Positions 35,660 to 44,936 of a stretch of 64,000 nucleotides of DNA are shown piece after piece. The notes below the pieces were generated by a model that was not told the origin of the DNA, did no database searches, and saw only the letters and a list, made by a program, of their open reading frames with translations. The stretch lies in contig JALFBN010000003.1 of the NCBI GenBank assembly GCA_022772085.1, positions 1 through 64,000 of the forward strand. The letters are read 5' to 3'. The translations under genes and the position numbers were made by a program. This stretch comes from Porphyromonas sp. (lineage in GTDB: Bacteria; Bacteroidota; Bacteroidia; Bacteroidales; Porphyromonadaceae). The stretch's first letter is position 1; each line of letters begins with the position of its first letter.

Positions 35660-36943
35660 TTATTTTGCGATAGGATCTTTTAATAGTTGATTCATTCTTT
35701 GTTTGTAGGCCTCTACTCCTGGTTGATCAAATGGGTTTATGTTCATTAAGTAACCGCTAACTGCCGCCACGAGTTCGAGGTAATAGATTAAAGCTCCTAG
35801 GTGATAGGCGTCAAGTTGTTCTAAGAGGATTTTGAAAACGGGGACGCCCCCTTGGTTATGGGCAAGGCATGTAGCCTCTTCGGTTTGTCGGTTAATCCAA
35901 TGCAAGGATTTTCCATTCAAAAAGGCCAAAGCCCCTTGAGAGTCATCTTCATTCGCAATATGGATATCGGCATCGGCCTTCTGGACGGACAAAACTGTTT
36001 CCATGATGGTACGTTCTCCATCTTGAATCCATTGCCCCAGGGAATGTAAGTCTGTGGTAAAAGTTGCCGTGGTAGAGAAGACGCCTTTACCACCTTTGCC
36101 CTCAGTCTCTGCAAACAACTGCTTCCACCATTCTTGAAGAGCGCGAAGCTGAGGTGTAAAGGTGGCGAAAATTTCAATTTTCTTTCCTTTTCTATATTCT
36201 CCGATGCGCCAGCCTGCATAAGAGAGTACTGTATGGATAGTCGATGGCTCTCGCCTTGCAATGGCTGTTGCAAAACTTAGGGCTCCCTTGAGAAATTCGG
36301 TTATATCCACTCCCTCGTAGGCAATTGGAAGTAGCCCAACGGCACTTAGTACTGAATAACGGCCTCCAACTGATGGTGGAATGGAGAATGAGGTATATCC
36401 CTCTTTCTTCTGCAGCTTTCGAAGTGTTCCCCGTTCAGGATCTGTGATGACAATAATACGCTTTTGTGCTTCCTCTACTCCGACGTTTGCAATCAATAGT
36501 TTCCGGAGTTGATGAAAGGCAAGTGATGGCTCTAGAGTTCCCCCACTTTTTGATATGTAGATAATCCCAAAGGTCTTGCCGAATAGAAATTTCTCGAGTT
36601 CTGCTTGGTATCGTGCTCCGAGGTGATTACCGGCATAGAGTAGAGTAGTCTTTGTCCTATTGAAGAATGGTGGCATTAAAGCCTCTATTATGGCTTGAGC
36701 ACCGCAGTAGCTACCCCCGATCCCTACACATACAACGCATTCGCATGATTCGCGTAGCCTGTTGGCACATTCCTTGATTTCCTCTATAAAGGATGCAGAT
36801 GCCTCTTGAGGGAGGGTGAGCCAACCTCTGAGTTCATTTCCGACTCCACGCCCCTCTAGGAGTCTATCCAGTGCGTCGTGCGCTTCGTCCCAAAGGTCTT
36901 GAGAGATGTTTGTAAATCTTGCATCTATATCAAGTAGGTGCAT
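35660..36943 (-). CDS. pgi: Glucose-6-phosphate isomerase
   Basis: Cytoplasmic glycolytic isomerase; 427 aa. Substrate-binding segments include GIGGSYCGAQAIIEAL, YISKSGGTLEPSLAF and the PGI signature GGRYSVLSAVGLLPIAYEG. ATG 36943 is preferred: the open frame to 37042 would overlap gpsA and adds 33 residues without homology. The gap to gpsA is then 19 bp. Confidence 0.93.
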   Translation of the reverse strand: MHLLDIDARFTNISQDLWDEAHDALDRLLEGRGVGNELRGWLTLPQEASASFIEEIKECANRLRESCECVVCVGIGGSYCGAQAIIEALMPPFFNRTKTTLLYAGNHLGARYQAELEKFLFGKTFGIIYISKSGGTLEPSLAFHQLRKLLIANVGVEEAQKRIIVITDPERGTLRKLQKKEGYTSFSIPPSVGGRYSVLSAVGLLPIAYEGVDITEFLKGALSFATAIARREPSTIHTVLSYAGWRIGEYRKGKKIEIFATFTPQLRALQEWWKQLFAETEGKGGKGVFSTTATFTTDLHSLGQWIQDGERTIMETVLSVQKADADIHIANEDDSQGALAFLNGKSLHWINRQTEEATCLAHNQGGVPVFKILLEQLDAYHLGALIYYLELVAAVSGYLMNINPFDQPGVEAYKQRMNQLLKDPIAK

Positions 36944-36962
36944 ATAGAGTGGTTTGTCTGTT

Positions 36963-37967
36963 TTATTTGAAATGTTTGGCAAGCTCGAGTATGGCTTCGG
37001 ATGCGTCTCTCCTGTCATATAATACCGCATACACCATATCACAAATGGGGAGGTTCACTTGATATCGCTTGTTTACCTCTTGGATGCACTTAGCTCCGAA
37101 GTATCCCTCGGCAATCATTTCCATTTCTGTTTGCGCTGCCTTGACGCTGTAACCTCGTCCAATCATATTTCCAAAGGTGCGGTTTCTACTAAATTGGGAG
37201 TATGCCGTAACGAGGAGATCTCCGAGGTAGACCGAGTCGGTAATCTCTCGAGATACCAAGTGTACCGCATTGACAAAATTGTTCATTTCGGCTATGGCAT
37301 TGGAGATTAGTACCGACTGGAAGTTATCTCCGTATTGCAAGCCATTACATATTCCTGCGGCTATTGCGTAGATATTTTTGAGTACGGATGCATACTGTAC
37401 GCCTACGACATCATGAGTTGTCACACAATTGACGAAGTCATTGCGTAATACCTCTGCAAATGCTTCTGCCTGTTTGGGGTCTTGACAAGCCACAGTGAGG
37501 TAGGATCTGCGATGGCGAGCCACTTCTTCGGCATGGCAGGGACCTCCTACGACTGCTATATGATCTTGTGGTACACTGAACTCTTCGGTCAGATATTCTG
37601 ATACAAGCATGTTTTCGTCAGGCACAATACCTTTGATCGCATTGACGATGAATTTGTCCTTCATGCTTGACTTGCGCATCTTTTTGAGATAACTTTTTAC
37701 GTAAGGCGACGGGGTTACAAGCACGATCGTATCGCTTGCTTTGAAAAAGCTATTGATGTCGGACTCTGAAAAGAAGGTGATGTTATTGGTGTCAAATTCG
37801 GCAGCAGGGAGATAATTGGGGTTATGTCCCAACTTCAAAAAACCTTTGACCTGTTCACTACGACGTACGTACCAATTGATACGAGGTTGCGATGTCAGTA
37901 CGATTTTTGCAAGTGCAGTCGCCCAGCTACCACTCCCCAAGATTCCAATTGTTCCTATCCTCTTCAT
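36963..37967 (-). CDS. gpsA: NAD(P)-dependent glycerol-3-phosphate dehydrogenase
   Basis: Makes sn-glycerol 3-phosphate for phospholipids; about 334 aa. The N-terminal nucleotide fold reads IGILGSGSWATALAK; the NAIKGI and VGGPCHAEEVA segments are typical. The catalytic lysine region is YASVLKNIYAIAAGI. Start ATG 37967 fits the family; an in-frame ATG at 37982 adds five residues. It lies 64 bp after lysS. Confidence 0.93.
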   Translation of the reverse strand: MKRIGTIGILGSGSWATALAKIVLTSQPRINWYVRRSEQVKGFLKLGHNPNYLPAAEFDTNNITFFSESDINSFFKASDTIVLVTPSPYVKSYLKKMRKSSMKDKFIVNAIKGIVPDENMLVSEYLTEEFSVPQDHIAVVGGPCHAEEVARHRRSYLTVACQDPKQAEAFAEVLRNDFVNCVTTHDVVGVQYASVLKNIYAIAAGICNGLQYGDNFQSVLISNAIAEMNNFVNAVHLVSREITDSVYLGDLLVTAYSQFSRNRTFGNMIGRGYSVKAAQTEMEMIAEGYFGAKCIQEVNKRYQVNLPICDMVYAVLYDRRDASEAILELAKHFK

Positions 37968-38031
37968 CGCATTCTGAACCATTTCTTTTTCTTTACCAAT
38001 CTTCGATGATGCTCCTTGAAAAACGGAGTAT

Positions 38032-39786
38032 TCATGCTTCTTGTGAAGTCCAAGAGGTTATCTCCTCAAGGGATGGCATTGTAAGTCCTAGTTTGTATTT
38101 TTTGTTGACATCCATCATGGATTGCAGGATGCGACCCGGTTTGGGCTCTGCCTGAAGGCTCTCCATGGTCAAGTATCCTGCTTTTTGGAGGACGGGCACG
38201 TATTCTTCTTTTATGCCTAGTGCTGTAAAGATGGCTATTTTATCCCTTTTTACTACAACCTCGGGCTTCATTTGTGGGAAAAACAGCACCTCTTGGATGC
38301 TTTCTTGTCCCGTAAGCAACATCACGAGGCGATCCATCCCGATACCAAGCCCTGCCGTGGGAGGCATACCGTATTCAAGTGCTCTCAGGAAGTCTTGGTC
38401 GATGAACATGGCTTCGTCGTCACCCTTTTCGGATAACGCCAGTTGATCTTCAAAACGTTTACGTTGGTCAATGGGGTCATTTAATTCGCTGTACGCGTTG
38501 GCAAGTTCTTTGCCGTTCACCATCAATTCAAAGCGTTCTGTGAGTTCGGGATTGCTCCGATGCTCTTTGGTCAGAGGGGACATCTCTTTGGGGTAGTCTG
38601 TGATGAACGTGGGTTGGATGTATTTACCCTCGCACTTCTCCCCGAAAATTTCATCAATGAGTTTGCCCTTACCCATGCTTGGGGTTACCTCTATGTCGAG
38701 TTTCCTACACACCTCTCTCAGTTGCTCTTCGTTCATTCCACTGATGTCGATGCCGGTGTGCTCCTTAATTGCATCAAGGATAGAAATCCGCTTGAATGGA
38801 GGGCGGAAGCTGATTTCTTTGCCACCCACCGTTACCTCCGTTGTCCCGAGCACCTCTAGAGCGATTCGAGAGATCATCTCTTCAGTAAAGTTCATTAGCC
38901 AATTGTAGTCTTTGTAGGCTACATAGATCTCCATGCAAGTGAACTCTGGATTGTGTGTACGGTCCATCCCTTCGTTGCGGAAGTTCTTACTGAATTCATA
39001 CACCCCCTCAAAACCACCGACGATCAGACGTTTGAGGTATAATTCGTTGGCAATACGAAGGTACAGAGGAATGTCTAGTGCATTGTGATGCGTGATAAAG
39101 GGGCGAGCCGAAGCACCTCCGGGGATCGATTGCAGTACGGGAGTCTCCACTTCGAGGTATCCATGCTCATTGAAGAAGTTACGCATCGAATTGAAGATCT
39201 TATTTCGCTTGATGAAGATACCGCGCACTTCATCATTGACCAAGAGGTCTACATAACGCCTACGATAGCGTTGCTCGGGATCTGTAAAGCCGTCGAATAC
39301 CTTACCATCTTTTTCCTTTACTATGGGGAGGGGTCTGAGCGATTTGCTGAGTACGGTAAGGCTCTCAGCATGTACCGATACCTCCCCGGTCTGTGTTTTG
39401 AATACATATCCCTCGATGCCGATGAAGTCGCCGATGTCCAGGCACTTCTTGAACACGATGTTGTAGAGATCCGTATTTTCTCCCTCTGAGAGACTGTCTC
39501 TGGTTATATAGATTTGGATGCGTCCGGTGCTGTCAGCAAGCTCTACGAAGGAGGCCTTACCCATGATACGACGTCCCATGATGCGCCCGGCAAGGCGCAC
39601 CTTTTGCTCTTTGAGCAGGGCCTCTTCCTCTTCGGTTTGAGGGAATGAATCTATGATGTTTTGAGCGTAGGCCGTTACTACATACTCTGCAGCAGGATAG
39701 GGGTTTATACCGAGACTTCGTAATTCGTTTAGACTATTGCGACGCGCTATTTCTTGGTCGCTAAATTCGAGCATGCTGAGGTCCAT
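38032..39786 (-). CDS. lysS: Lysyl-tRNA synthetase, class II, with C-terminal extension
   Basis: Charges tRNA-Lys; 584 aa. An OB-fold anticodon domain (about 55-175) precedes the class II core with [20 protein letters not shown] (motif 2) and [11 protein letters not shown] (motif 3, near 485). About 80 residues follow motif 3, ending in a segment with [13 protein letters not shown]; this tail is absent from E. coli LysS (505 aa) but common in Bacteroidetes. It is the first gene of the 15 kb run. Confidence 0.95.
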   Translation of the reverse strand: MDLSMLEFSDQEIARRNSLNELRSLGINPYPAAEYVVTAYAQNIIDSFPQTEEEEALLKEQKVRLAGRIMGRRIMGKASFVELADSTGRIQIYITRDSLSEGENTDLYNIVFKKCLDIGDFIGIEGYVFKTQTGEVSVHAESLTVLSKSLRPLPIVKEKDGKVFDGFTDPEQRYRRRYVDLLVNDEVRGIFIKRNKIFNSMRNFFNEHGYLEVETPVLQSIPGGASARPFITHHNALDIPLYLRIANELYLKRLIVGGFEGVYEFSKNFRNEGMDRTHNPEFTCMEIYVAYKDYNWLMNFTEEMISRIALEVLGTTEVTVGGKEISFRPPFKRISILDAIKEHTGIDISGMNEEQLREVCRKLDIEVTPSMGKGKLIDEIFGEKCEGKYIQPTFITDYPKEMSPLTKEHRSNPELTERFELMVNGKELANAYSELNDPIDQRKRFEDQLALSEKGDDEAMFIDQDFLRALEYGMPPTAGLGIGMDRLVMLLTGQESIQEVLFFPQMKPEVVVKRDKIAIFTALGIKEEYVPVLQKAGYLTMESLQAEPKPGRILQSMMDVNKKYKLGLTMPSLEEITSWTSQEA

Positions 39787-39948
39787 CTCTGTATGTTTCG
39801 TTTATATTACACTAACTATTCATTGATCGGCAAGGAAAAAAGCGAGGGACACACACGCATTGCCCGAAGCCCTTACCTGATGGAACTAGGAGGTACAAAA
39901 CCTTCCGAGAACTAGTAATCCGATATTCCTTGCGAATATATTCCACCG

Positions 39949-39956
39949 CAAAGATA
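39949..39956 (-). promoter_or_regulatory. Probable -7 element for lysS
   Basis: TATCTTTG on the minus strand matches TAnnTTTG. The nearest TTTG upstream (39980-39983) is 23 bp away. A leader of about 155 nt would result. Apart from this and two hairpins, the 39787-40239 spacer shows no gene. Confidence 0.5.
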
Positions 39957-40031
39957 CGAAACTTATTGGCTTGCATCTACAAATCCTTGTCAATAAAAGG
40001 GAGCCCAACTCCTAAATCGGGGCGGACATGG

Positions 40032-40067
40032 AAAAAAGGCTTACGCCATGCAATACAAGTAAGCCTT
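40032..40067 (-). terminator. Terminator hairpin downstream of the HU-like gene
   Basis: AAGGCTTAC at 40036-40044 pairs perfectly with GTAAGCCTT at 40059-40067. On the minus strand it is followed by a run of T (40032-40037). Confidence 0.7.
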
Positions 40068-40180
40068 AATCATAATGCAGATATGGAGTGAAGGCGGAGT
40101 GTGTGACGTCACCCGACTGCGTTTTCGCCCACGAAGACGCGAATTTCAGATCACAAATGTAGGCTCGCGCTTGAAAGAAA

Positions 40181-40215
40181 GTGGAGCAACGGCCTTCTAC
40201 GGGCAATTGCTCCAC
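40181..40215 (-). repeat. Hairpin just after the HU-like gene
   Basis: GTGGAGCAA at 40181-40189 pairs perfectly with TTGCTCCAC at 40207-40215, 25 bp after the stop codon. Only an interrupted T tract follows, so it may stabilise the mRNA end more than terminate. Confidence 0.5.
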
Positions 40216-40239
40216 CGGGTTAGTGCATTTCTTAGTCGA

Positions 40240-40719
40240 TTATTCGTTCTCGTTTGAACCGCCACCATTCCCGCCTGTATTCGGTTCGGGAGTGGGCTTT
40301 GTGGAGCCTTTCTTCAGAGGGGCTTCTACACGCTCATAACTTACGCCCGAGAGCTTGAAGTATTTGCGTGAGGGCGAGAGCCGCACAACGGGCTTGGTGA
40401 TGTGGATATTGGGGTTGAACTCCGCCTTTCCCTTCTCCACGAGCTTGCTTTGGAACGAAGGCGTGAGCGTGCCTAGGTCGCCATACTCCACGATGTCTCC
40501 GTTTTCCACATGCCGTTTTGCTATTTCGGCGGCGAGCCGCAGTACGGCTTCTATTTCCGCCCCCGTGAATGTGGTTGCTCTTGCCACTTCCTCACAGAAA
40601 TTGCGATGGTCGATACGCTTGCGCCCTGTGGGGCGTGCTTGAATGACGGTCTTTCCCGCCATCGGTCCGAGATTTGCTTTGCGCTCCGATAGCACATAAG
40701 CCAAAGGTCTGTTTGCCAT
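40240..40719 (-). CDS. HU-like DNA-binding protein with extended termini
   Basis: A 159-aa protein of the HU/IHF-related group annotated as 'histone-like' in Bacteroidetes. The core spans residues 20-125 with NFCEEVARATTFTGAEIEAVL and VEYGDLGTLTPSFQ. It lacks the usual GRNP-type arm and ends in a Gly/Asn/Pro-rich tail. The gene is visibly richer in G+C than its neighbours and stands alone with its own promoter, repeats and terminator, consistent with gain by transfer. Its DNA target is unknown. Confidence 0.8.
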   Translation of the reverse strand: MANRPLAYVLSERKANLGPMAGKTVIQARPTGRKRIDHRNFCEEVARATTFTGAEIEAVLRLAAEIAKRHVENGDIVEYGDLGTLTPSFQSKLVEKGKAEFNPNIHITKPVVRLSPSRKYFKLSGVSYERVEAPLKKGSTKPTPEPNTGGNGGGSNENE

Positions 40720-40811
40720 AGTTCTTAAAAGGTTGCTCCGCTGTGTTTTCTTTGCCGTTCGGAGGGTGGGAGCTTTATCCTCCGTCGGGCGATTTTCTTG
40801 GTCTGTACAGC

Positions 40812-40843
40812 AAAAGTAAGGAATTAGTCGTAACGAACCAAAA
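40812..40843 (-). promoter_or_regulatory. Consensus Bacteroidetes promoter for the HU-like gene
   Basis: On the minus strand: TTTG (40840-40843), exactly 20 bp, TACTTTTG (40812-40819). Start predicted near 40805, about 86 nt before the ATG. Confidence 0.8.
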
Positions 40844-40848
40844 AAAAA

Positions 40849-40899
40849 CAGTCGACTAATTCTGAAAAATCAGTCGACCGATTCCGAAAAACAGTCGAC
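40849..40899 (-). repeat. Three iterated GTCGAC sites upstream of the HU-like promoter
   Basis: CAGTCGAC (plus strand) occurs at 40849-40856, 40871-40878 and 40892-40899, spaced 22 and 21 bp, each followed on the minus strand by a T-rich block. Related half-sites lie at 40824-40831 inside the promoter spacer and at 40914-40921. Two-turn spacing directly above the -33 element suggests cooperative binding of a regulator, possibly the HU-like protein itself. Confidence 0.6.
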
Positions 40900-40995
40900 A
40901 GTTTTCCGAGAAAGTGACGACTCTTTTTTCGACCCCTCCGTGAGTCCTCTCACATGCTCACATCCAATGGCGATTGCAGAGCTTCATGCGTGTAG

Positions 40996-41032
40996 AAAAA
41001 TAGGCCTCTCCCTATACCGAGGAGAGACCTAT
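40996..41032 (-). terminator. Terminator after the TlpA-like gene
   Basis: A 12-bp stem with one mismatch (41000-41011 with 41021-41032) and a run of five T on the minus strand, 28 bp after the stop codon at 41061. Confidence 0.7.
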
Positions 41033-41060
41033 CGTTCCAGAATTGTATCTGTTTCGTTTT

Positions 41061-42089
41061 TTAGATATTCGAGTCGTAGAGGGGGGCTACCAGGTCTTCG
41101 ATATCTTTTCCGTGGAGATCGCGAGCAACGATCTTGCCATCAGGCCCAATCAACATGATCTGAGGCACTCCCATGATACCATATAGTTCGGTTGCCACCT
41201 TACCCTCTGTGTCAAAAATTTGCGGCCAGGTAACACCCAATTCTTCGACAGCAGTGAGGTGATCTTCCTTCTTATCCCAAACCGCAACTCCGATGATGCT
41301 GAGTCCCTTGTTGCTGTACTTTTCATGTAGGGCAAGGAGGGTGTTTTTGATCTCTCGGCGGCAAGGACCACACCACGATGCCCAAAAGTCTACCAGTACA
41401 TATTGACCTTTGCCCACATAGTCGCTCAAAGACACCTTATTACCATCCTTGTCTTCGCCGGAGAAGTCTCTGAAAGGCTTGCCCACACTCGTCTCTTTGA
41501 GATTTGCAAAGGTCGTGGCATCGGTCTTCAGGAGAGGCATTGCCTTTAGCACTTCGCCTGCCTTATCCAGTAGATTGCTGAGTGTCATGCTCTCTTCGCA
41601 CGTCTGACGACAAATATAATACCCCAGGTATCCTGCCTTTTTGTCCGTATGTTTGAGGTAGAATTGCTCAGCCAGATTGTAAATTTCTTGATACCACTTA
41701 TCCTTGTTACTTCCCTCCAGCTCTTTGATCTTGGCATATATATCGGCATTTTCGTCATTGATAGGTGTGCCGCGGAATGCGAAGCAAGCGGTATCAAGGG
41801 TGAGTGTACCGGGTTCTGCAACGAGCAACGCGTTATTACCCGTAGGGAATGAGATCATATATACCTTCCCCTCTTCGCCCGTAAAGGTGTACTCGAAATT
41901 ACTGCCGCTAAGGGTAATGCTGTCAAGAGCAACAGAGGCATCCTCTTGATCCATATCGTAGATACGTAGCATTTCGCCCTGCATCTCGGGCGTTACGATC
42001 CCTGTCATCTTACTTTCCTTTTTGCAAGAAGTCATCCAAAGTGTCAGGGCAACCAGGCCAAGGGCCATGAAGATTTTTTTTCGGTTCAT
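41061..42089 (-). CDS. TlpA-like thioredoxin-fold lipoprotein
   Basis: A 342-aa predicted lipoprotein (lipobox MTSC, Cys22). The N-terminal part resembles DUF4369; the C-terminal 140 residues form a TlpA/ResA thioredoxin domain with active site WASWCGPCRRE and a cis-Pro region YGIMGVPQIMLI. It probably reduces disulfides at the periplasmic face of the envelope. It lies 33 bp after bioC on the same strand and may be read through from the biotin operon, with no clear metabolic link. Confidence 0.88.
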   Translation of the reverse strand: MNRKKIFMALGLVALTLWMTSCKKESKMTGIVTPEMQGEMLRIYDMDQEDASVALDSITLSGSNFEYTFTGEEGKVYMISFPTGNNALLVAEPGTLTLDTACFAFRGTPINDENADIYAKIKELEGSNKDKWYQEIYNLAEQFYLKHTDKKAGYLGYYICRQTCEESMTLSNLLDKAGEVLKAMPLLKTDATTFANLKETSVGKPFRDFSGEDKDGNKVSLSDYVGKGQYVLVDFWASWCGPCRREIKNTLLALHEKYSNKGLSIIGVAVWDKKEDHLTAVEELGVTWPQIFDTEGKVATELYGIMGVPQIMLIGPDGKIVARDLHGKDIEDLVAPLYDSNI

Positions 42090-42122
42090 ATAGTTTGATA
42101 TTATTTCTTACACGATCATTCG

Positions 42123-42899
42123 CTAAACTTTGTCGCTACACTTTATATATATGGGGTGGTACGTTAGAGGTAACTCTCCACTCGGGAGAGGATAAGCACG
42201 CCTATACCGCTCCTCCAAATGCAATAGCGAACCTCGGCCACAAAGATAAGAAACATTCTCTTGGTGCGGAAGGTGTGTTACTCCCGTTGCTCTTAGGTGG
42301 TGTAATAGGCTGAGGAGCGAGGGGAAGGTGATGGTCATCTGCTCCTCCACGACTTCTACTCGATGGAATTTATTTTTCAGAAAATCACGATACTCCTCCG
42401 AATCGTAATAGTGAAGCCCCCGTCCTGTGTGTTGTCTCAGTTCGTGCAGATTGCGCTTGCCAAAGGTGGCAATGAGGAGCATTCCCTTGGGGGATAGACG
42501 CTCGAGGATTCGTTCAAGAAAAGAAAAAGGGTCTTCGATCCATTGCAAAGCGGATGAAGAGGCTATGATATCCACAGTGGGAGGGAGTTCTGAAAATTGC
42601 TCCCCGGCATCCCCTTCGAGCAAGCGATACTGCTCCAATGGCACACACCGGATTGTCTCTTGGAGCATCGAAGCACTCAGATCGTTTAGAAACCATTGCT
42701 CCACTCGGAGTTGCTCGTGTAAAGCCTCGGTTAATAACCCCGTGCCACATCCAAACTCAAACAGAGAGTGGCATGCCATCCCCACAGGTAGCATTTTTGC
42801 CAGGCGTCGGGCAATTTTCTTTTGGACAAAAGCCTCTTGATCATAGCTCTTTACCGCTCGAGAGAATGCCCTATTGATGCGCTCCGTTTCTTTACACAT
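42123..42899 (-). CDS. bioC: Malonyl-ACP O-methyltransferase BioC
   Basis: SAM-dependent methyltransferase (258 aa) that caps malonyl-ACP so the fatty-acid machinery can build the pimeloyl chain of biotin. Opening residues NRAFSRAVKSYDQEAFVQKKIA are typical; SAM motif LFEFGCGTGLLTEAL. It overlaps bioG by 8 bp, third in a bioF-bioG-bioC operon. The other biotin genes (bioA, bioD, bioB) are not in this window. Confidence 0.9.
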   Translation of the reverse strand: MCKETERINRAFSRAVKSYDQEAFVQKKIARRLAKMLPVGMACHSLFEFGCGTGLLTEALHEQLRVEQWFLNDLSASMLQETIRCVPLEQYRLLEGDAGEQFSELPPTVDIIASSSALQWIEDPFSFLERILERLSPKGMLLIATFGKRNLHELRQHTGRGLHYYDSEEYRDFLKNKFHRVEVVEEQMTITFPSLLSLLHHLRATGVTHLPHQENVSYLCGRGSLLHLEERYRRAYPLPSGELPLTYHPIYIKCSDKV

Positions 42900-43578
42900 A
42901 AAGATCGTTTCCTAGAGTAAGAAGCTGCTCCCAGTGGGTAAATTGGAGGAACGGATAGTGATCCGCTTGGGGCAGAAGTTCCTGCTTTACGGAGGTATGA
43001 TCCCACCAAACCCGTTGATTATCGGGAGGAATGATGCGATCTCTCAGAGGGATTACCGCATGTGTCCATAGCGAAGAGACGGACTCGGGGGGGAAGGATT
43101 CCTGATCACCCACGTGTGCCAGTTCGGATTTGATCTCTTCGGTTGGACGTTTTTGTAGGGCTTCAAACAGATGTTTCAGCGTCTTACCTCCGCACATACG
43201 CCTATTGAAACGTGCTCGGTTGGGCTCGTTCAGATTATCCAAAGTCGCATCAAACAATGTTGTCGGTATGCCCCATTGATCATGCCTCGGGTATGGAGTC
43301 CCGGCGATGGCGATGGCTCGCTCTATCGGAGGAAGTTGCTTTTGTGTATAGAGAAGCGATGCAGCCCAAACCCCCATGGACCAACCCACCAAATCAACAC
43401 GAGAGTAGGGTGAAAAGTCAAAACCAAAAGTGTGATCTCGATAATCCTCCAATAAAAGAAGATCATAGTCGGATGGGATTATAAGATGTTCCACAGCACC
43501 GGAATTCATGGCCCATCCGTTACAAAAGATCAGCAATGATGTTTGAGATTGGAGGTTGCGAATAAGAGTCTGTTTCAT
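42892..43578 (-). CDS. bioG: Pimeloyl-ACP methyl ester esterase BioG (DUF452)
   Basis: A 228-aa alpha/beta hydrolase that removes the methyl cap from pimeloyl-ACP methyl ester. FCNGWAMNSG is typical of BioG; the nucleophile is Ser67 in VGWSMGVW, with an Asp in RDRIIPP and a His in ADHYPFLQF completing the triad. It replaces BioH in this pathway. It overlaps both bioF and bioC by a few bases. Confidence 0.9.
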   Translation of the reverse strand: MKQTLIRNLQSQTSLLIFCNGWAMNSGAVEHLIIPSDYDLLLLEDYRDHTFGFDFSPYSRVDLVGWSMGVWAASLLYTQKQLPPIERAIAIAGTPYPRHDQWGIPTTLFDATLDNLNEPNRARFNRRMCGGKTLKHLFEALQKRPTEEIKSELAHVGDQESFPPESVSSLWTHAVIPLRDRIIPPDNQRVWWDHTSVKQELLPQADHYPFLQFTHWEQLLTLGNDLYV

Positions 43579-44762
43579 CGCTGATGGGCTAAAATATCAA
43601 GCATGGGAAGAAGGTCTTCGATACGGATCGAAGCTGTAAGGGATAACCGAATACGAGCAGTGCCTTGAGCCACTGTTGGGTAACGGATGGGGCGAACCTC
43701 GAATCCGCCTTCCGAAAGGACGGTGGCAAGGGCGCAACAAGAGTCATTGTCTCCTCGAATAATAGGGACAATATGTGCCACTCCGGGCGTTGCATAATCC
43801 ATCTCCTGTAATGCAGAGCGGAGGGCTTGACTCGTAGCACGCAAATGAGCTCTCTCGGAAGTCAATGTAGGGAGTGTTTGAAAAATGTATCTGCTCCACG
43901 CTACACTTGCAGGGGGGAGCATCGTCGAAAAGATCAGAGGACGAGCTCTATTGATCAGATAATCCCGCAACATCGCACTCGTAGCCACATAGGCACCCAT
44001 ACTGTTAAGAGCCTTTCCAAAGGTTCCCACCAAAATGTCTATACTCGGAAGCACTTCCAACTCCTCCGCAAGTCCATATCCATGAGCTCCATGGGTGCCT
44101 ATGGCATGCGCTTCATCACAATAAATAATGAGGTTGGGATAGGTTTGTTTTAAGCGGACAAGTGCTTTGAGGTCGGCTTGATCGCCATCCATGCTATAAA
44201 GGCTCTCCACCATCACGATAGGGAGGGGATAGAGCTCCCGGTCTGCCTCTAAGAGTTGAGTTAAGTGGTTAAGATCATTGTGGCGGAAGCGTACAAAGGG
44301 CAGTTTACTCAGGCGAATCCCATCAATCATACTGGCATGGATCATACGATCGGCATATATCTTAATCCCTTTAATTGTCGAAAGAGAGGGAAGAATAGCC
44401 GTATTGAGGTGATAACCACTATTAAAAAGCAACGCACTCTCATGCTGAAGTGCCGAGGCGATCTCCTGTTCCAGTTGGATGGCCTCCTCAAAATTGCCCA
44501 ATAGCAGGCGTGAGGAGGTGCTACCACTCGGAGCGTGATATTGGGGATATAAAGCGGAGAATTGCTCTCTTAAATCAGGACGATCAGCAATACCAAGATA
44601 GTCATTGCCCGATAGGTTCAGACGAACGCCCACGGCAGTGGGGGCGGAGAGCCACTTACCCGAAGAGGAATATATGGTATCTAGATGCCGTAAGCCACCG
44701 GTCTGTTTGGTTTCTTGGAGGTAGTGTTCGATCTGTTTGTCTAGATAACTCATACGATTCAT
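43575..44762 (-). CDS. bioF: 8-amino-7-oxononanoate synthase BioF
   Basis: PLP enzyme joining pimeloyl-ACP and alanine; 395 aa. The substrate region NLSGNDYLGIADRPDL and the PLP lysine motif VGTFGKALNSMGAYV are present. A related enzyme, 2-amino-3-ketobutyrate CoA ligase, shares the fold, but the bioG-bioC neighbours settle the role. Start ATG 44762, or 44753 three codons on; the promoter lies so close that the leader is only about 12 nt. Confidence 0.93.
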   Translation of the reverse strand: MNRMSYLDKQIEHYLQETKQTGGLRHLDTIYSSSGKWLSAPTAVGVRLNLSGNDYLGIADRPDLREQFSALYPQYHAPSGSTSSRLLLGNFEEAIQLEQEIASALQHESALLFNSGYHLNTAILPSLSTIKGIKIYADRMIHASMIDGIRLSKLPFVRFRHNDLNHLTQLLEADRELYPLPIVMVESLYSMDGDQADLKALVRLKQTYPNLIIYCDEAHAIGTHGAHGYGLAEELEVLPSIDILVGTFGKALNSMGAYVATSAMLRDYLINRARPLIFSTMLPPASVAWSRYIFQTLPTLTSERAHLRATSQALRSALQEMDYATPGVAHIVPIIRGDNDSCCALATVLSEGGFEVRPIRYPTVAQGTARIRLSLTASIRIEDLLPMLDILAHQR

Positions 44763-44780
44763 CGCTCTATGTATTCACGG

Positions 44781-44788
44781 CAAAGGTA
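44781..44788 (-). promoter_or_regulatory. -7 element for the biotin operon
   Basis: TACCTTTG on the minus strand, 19 bp before ATG 44762, implying a near-leaderless mRNA. I see no clear -33 TTG at the right distance and no BirA-type operator that I can recognise. Confidence 0.55.
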
Positions 44789-44891
44789 TAGTATATTTAT
44801 TTATGGATAGTCGCCACGCCTTGACTACTTCTTATTCTTTTTGAGGTAGGAGACCGGAAACCGATGGGAGTAAGAAGCCTCGAGCAAGCAC

Positions 44892-44919
44892 AAAAAAAGC
44901 CCTCGCTTTTAACGAGGAC
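44892..44919 (-). terminator. Terminator after tRNA-Arg
   Basis: Seven-pair stem (44899-44905 with 44913-44919, one wobble) and seven T on the minus strand (44892-44898), about 18 bp after the tRNA 3' end. Confidence 0.75.
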
Positions 44920-44936
44920 TTCAAGAAAGATATATG

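Noticed and set aside
36944..37042. N-terminal extension of glucose-6-phosphate isomerase
   Set aside because: It overlaps the end of gpsA in another frame and has no match to the family start.
40075..40257. A small plus-strand gene beside the HU-like gene
   Set aside because: It covers the hairpins downstream of that gene, has no ribosome site, and its product is low-complexity and basic.
40849..40899. Short CRISPR-like array
   Set aside because: Only three 8-bp cores with 13-14 bp between and no cas genes; the location above a promoter fits regulatory repeats instead.
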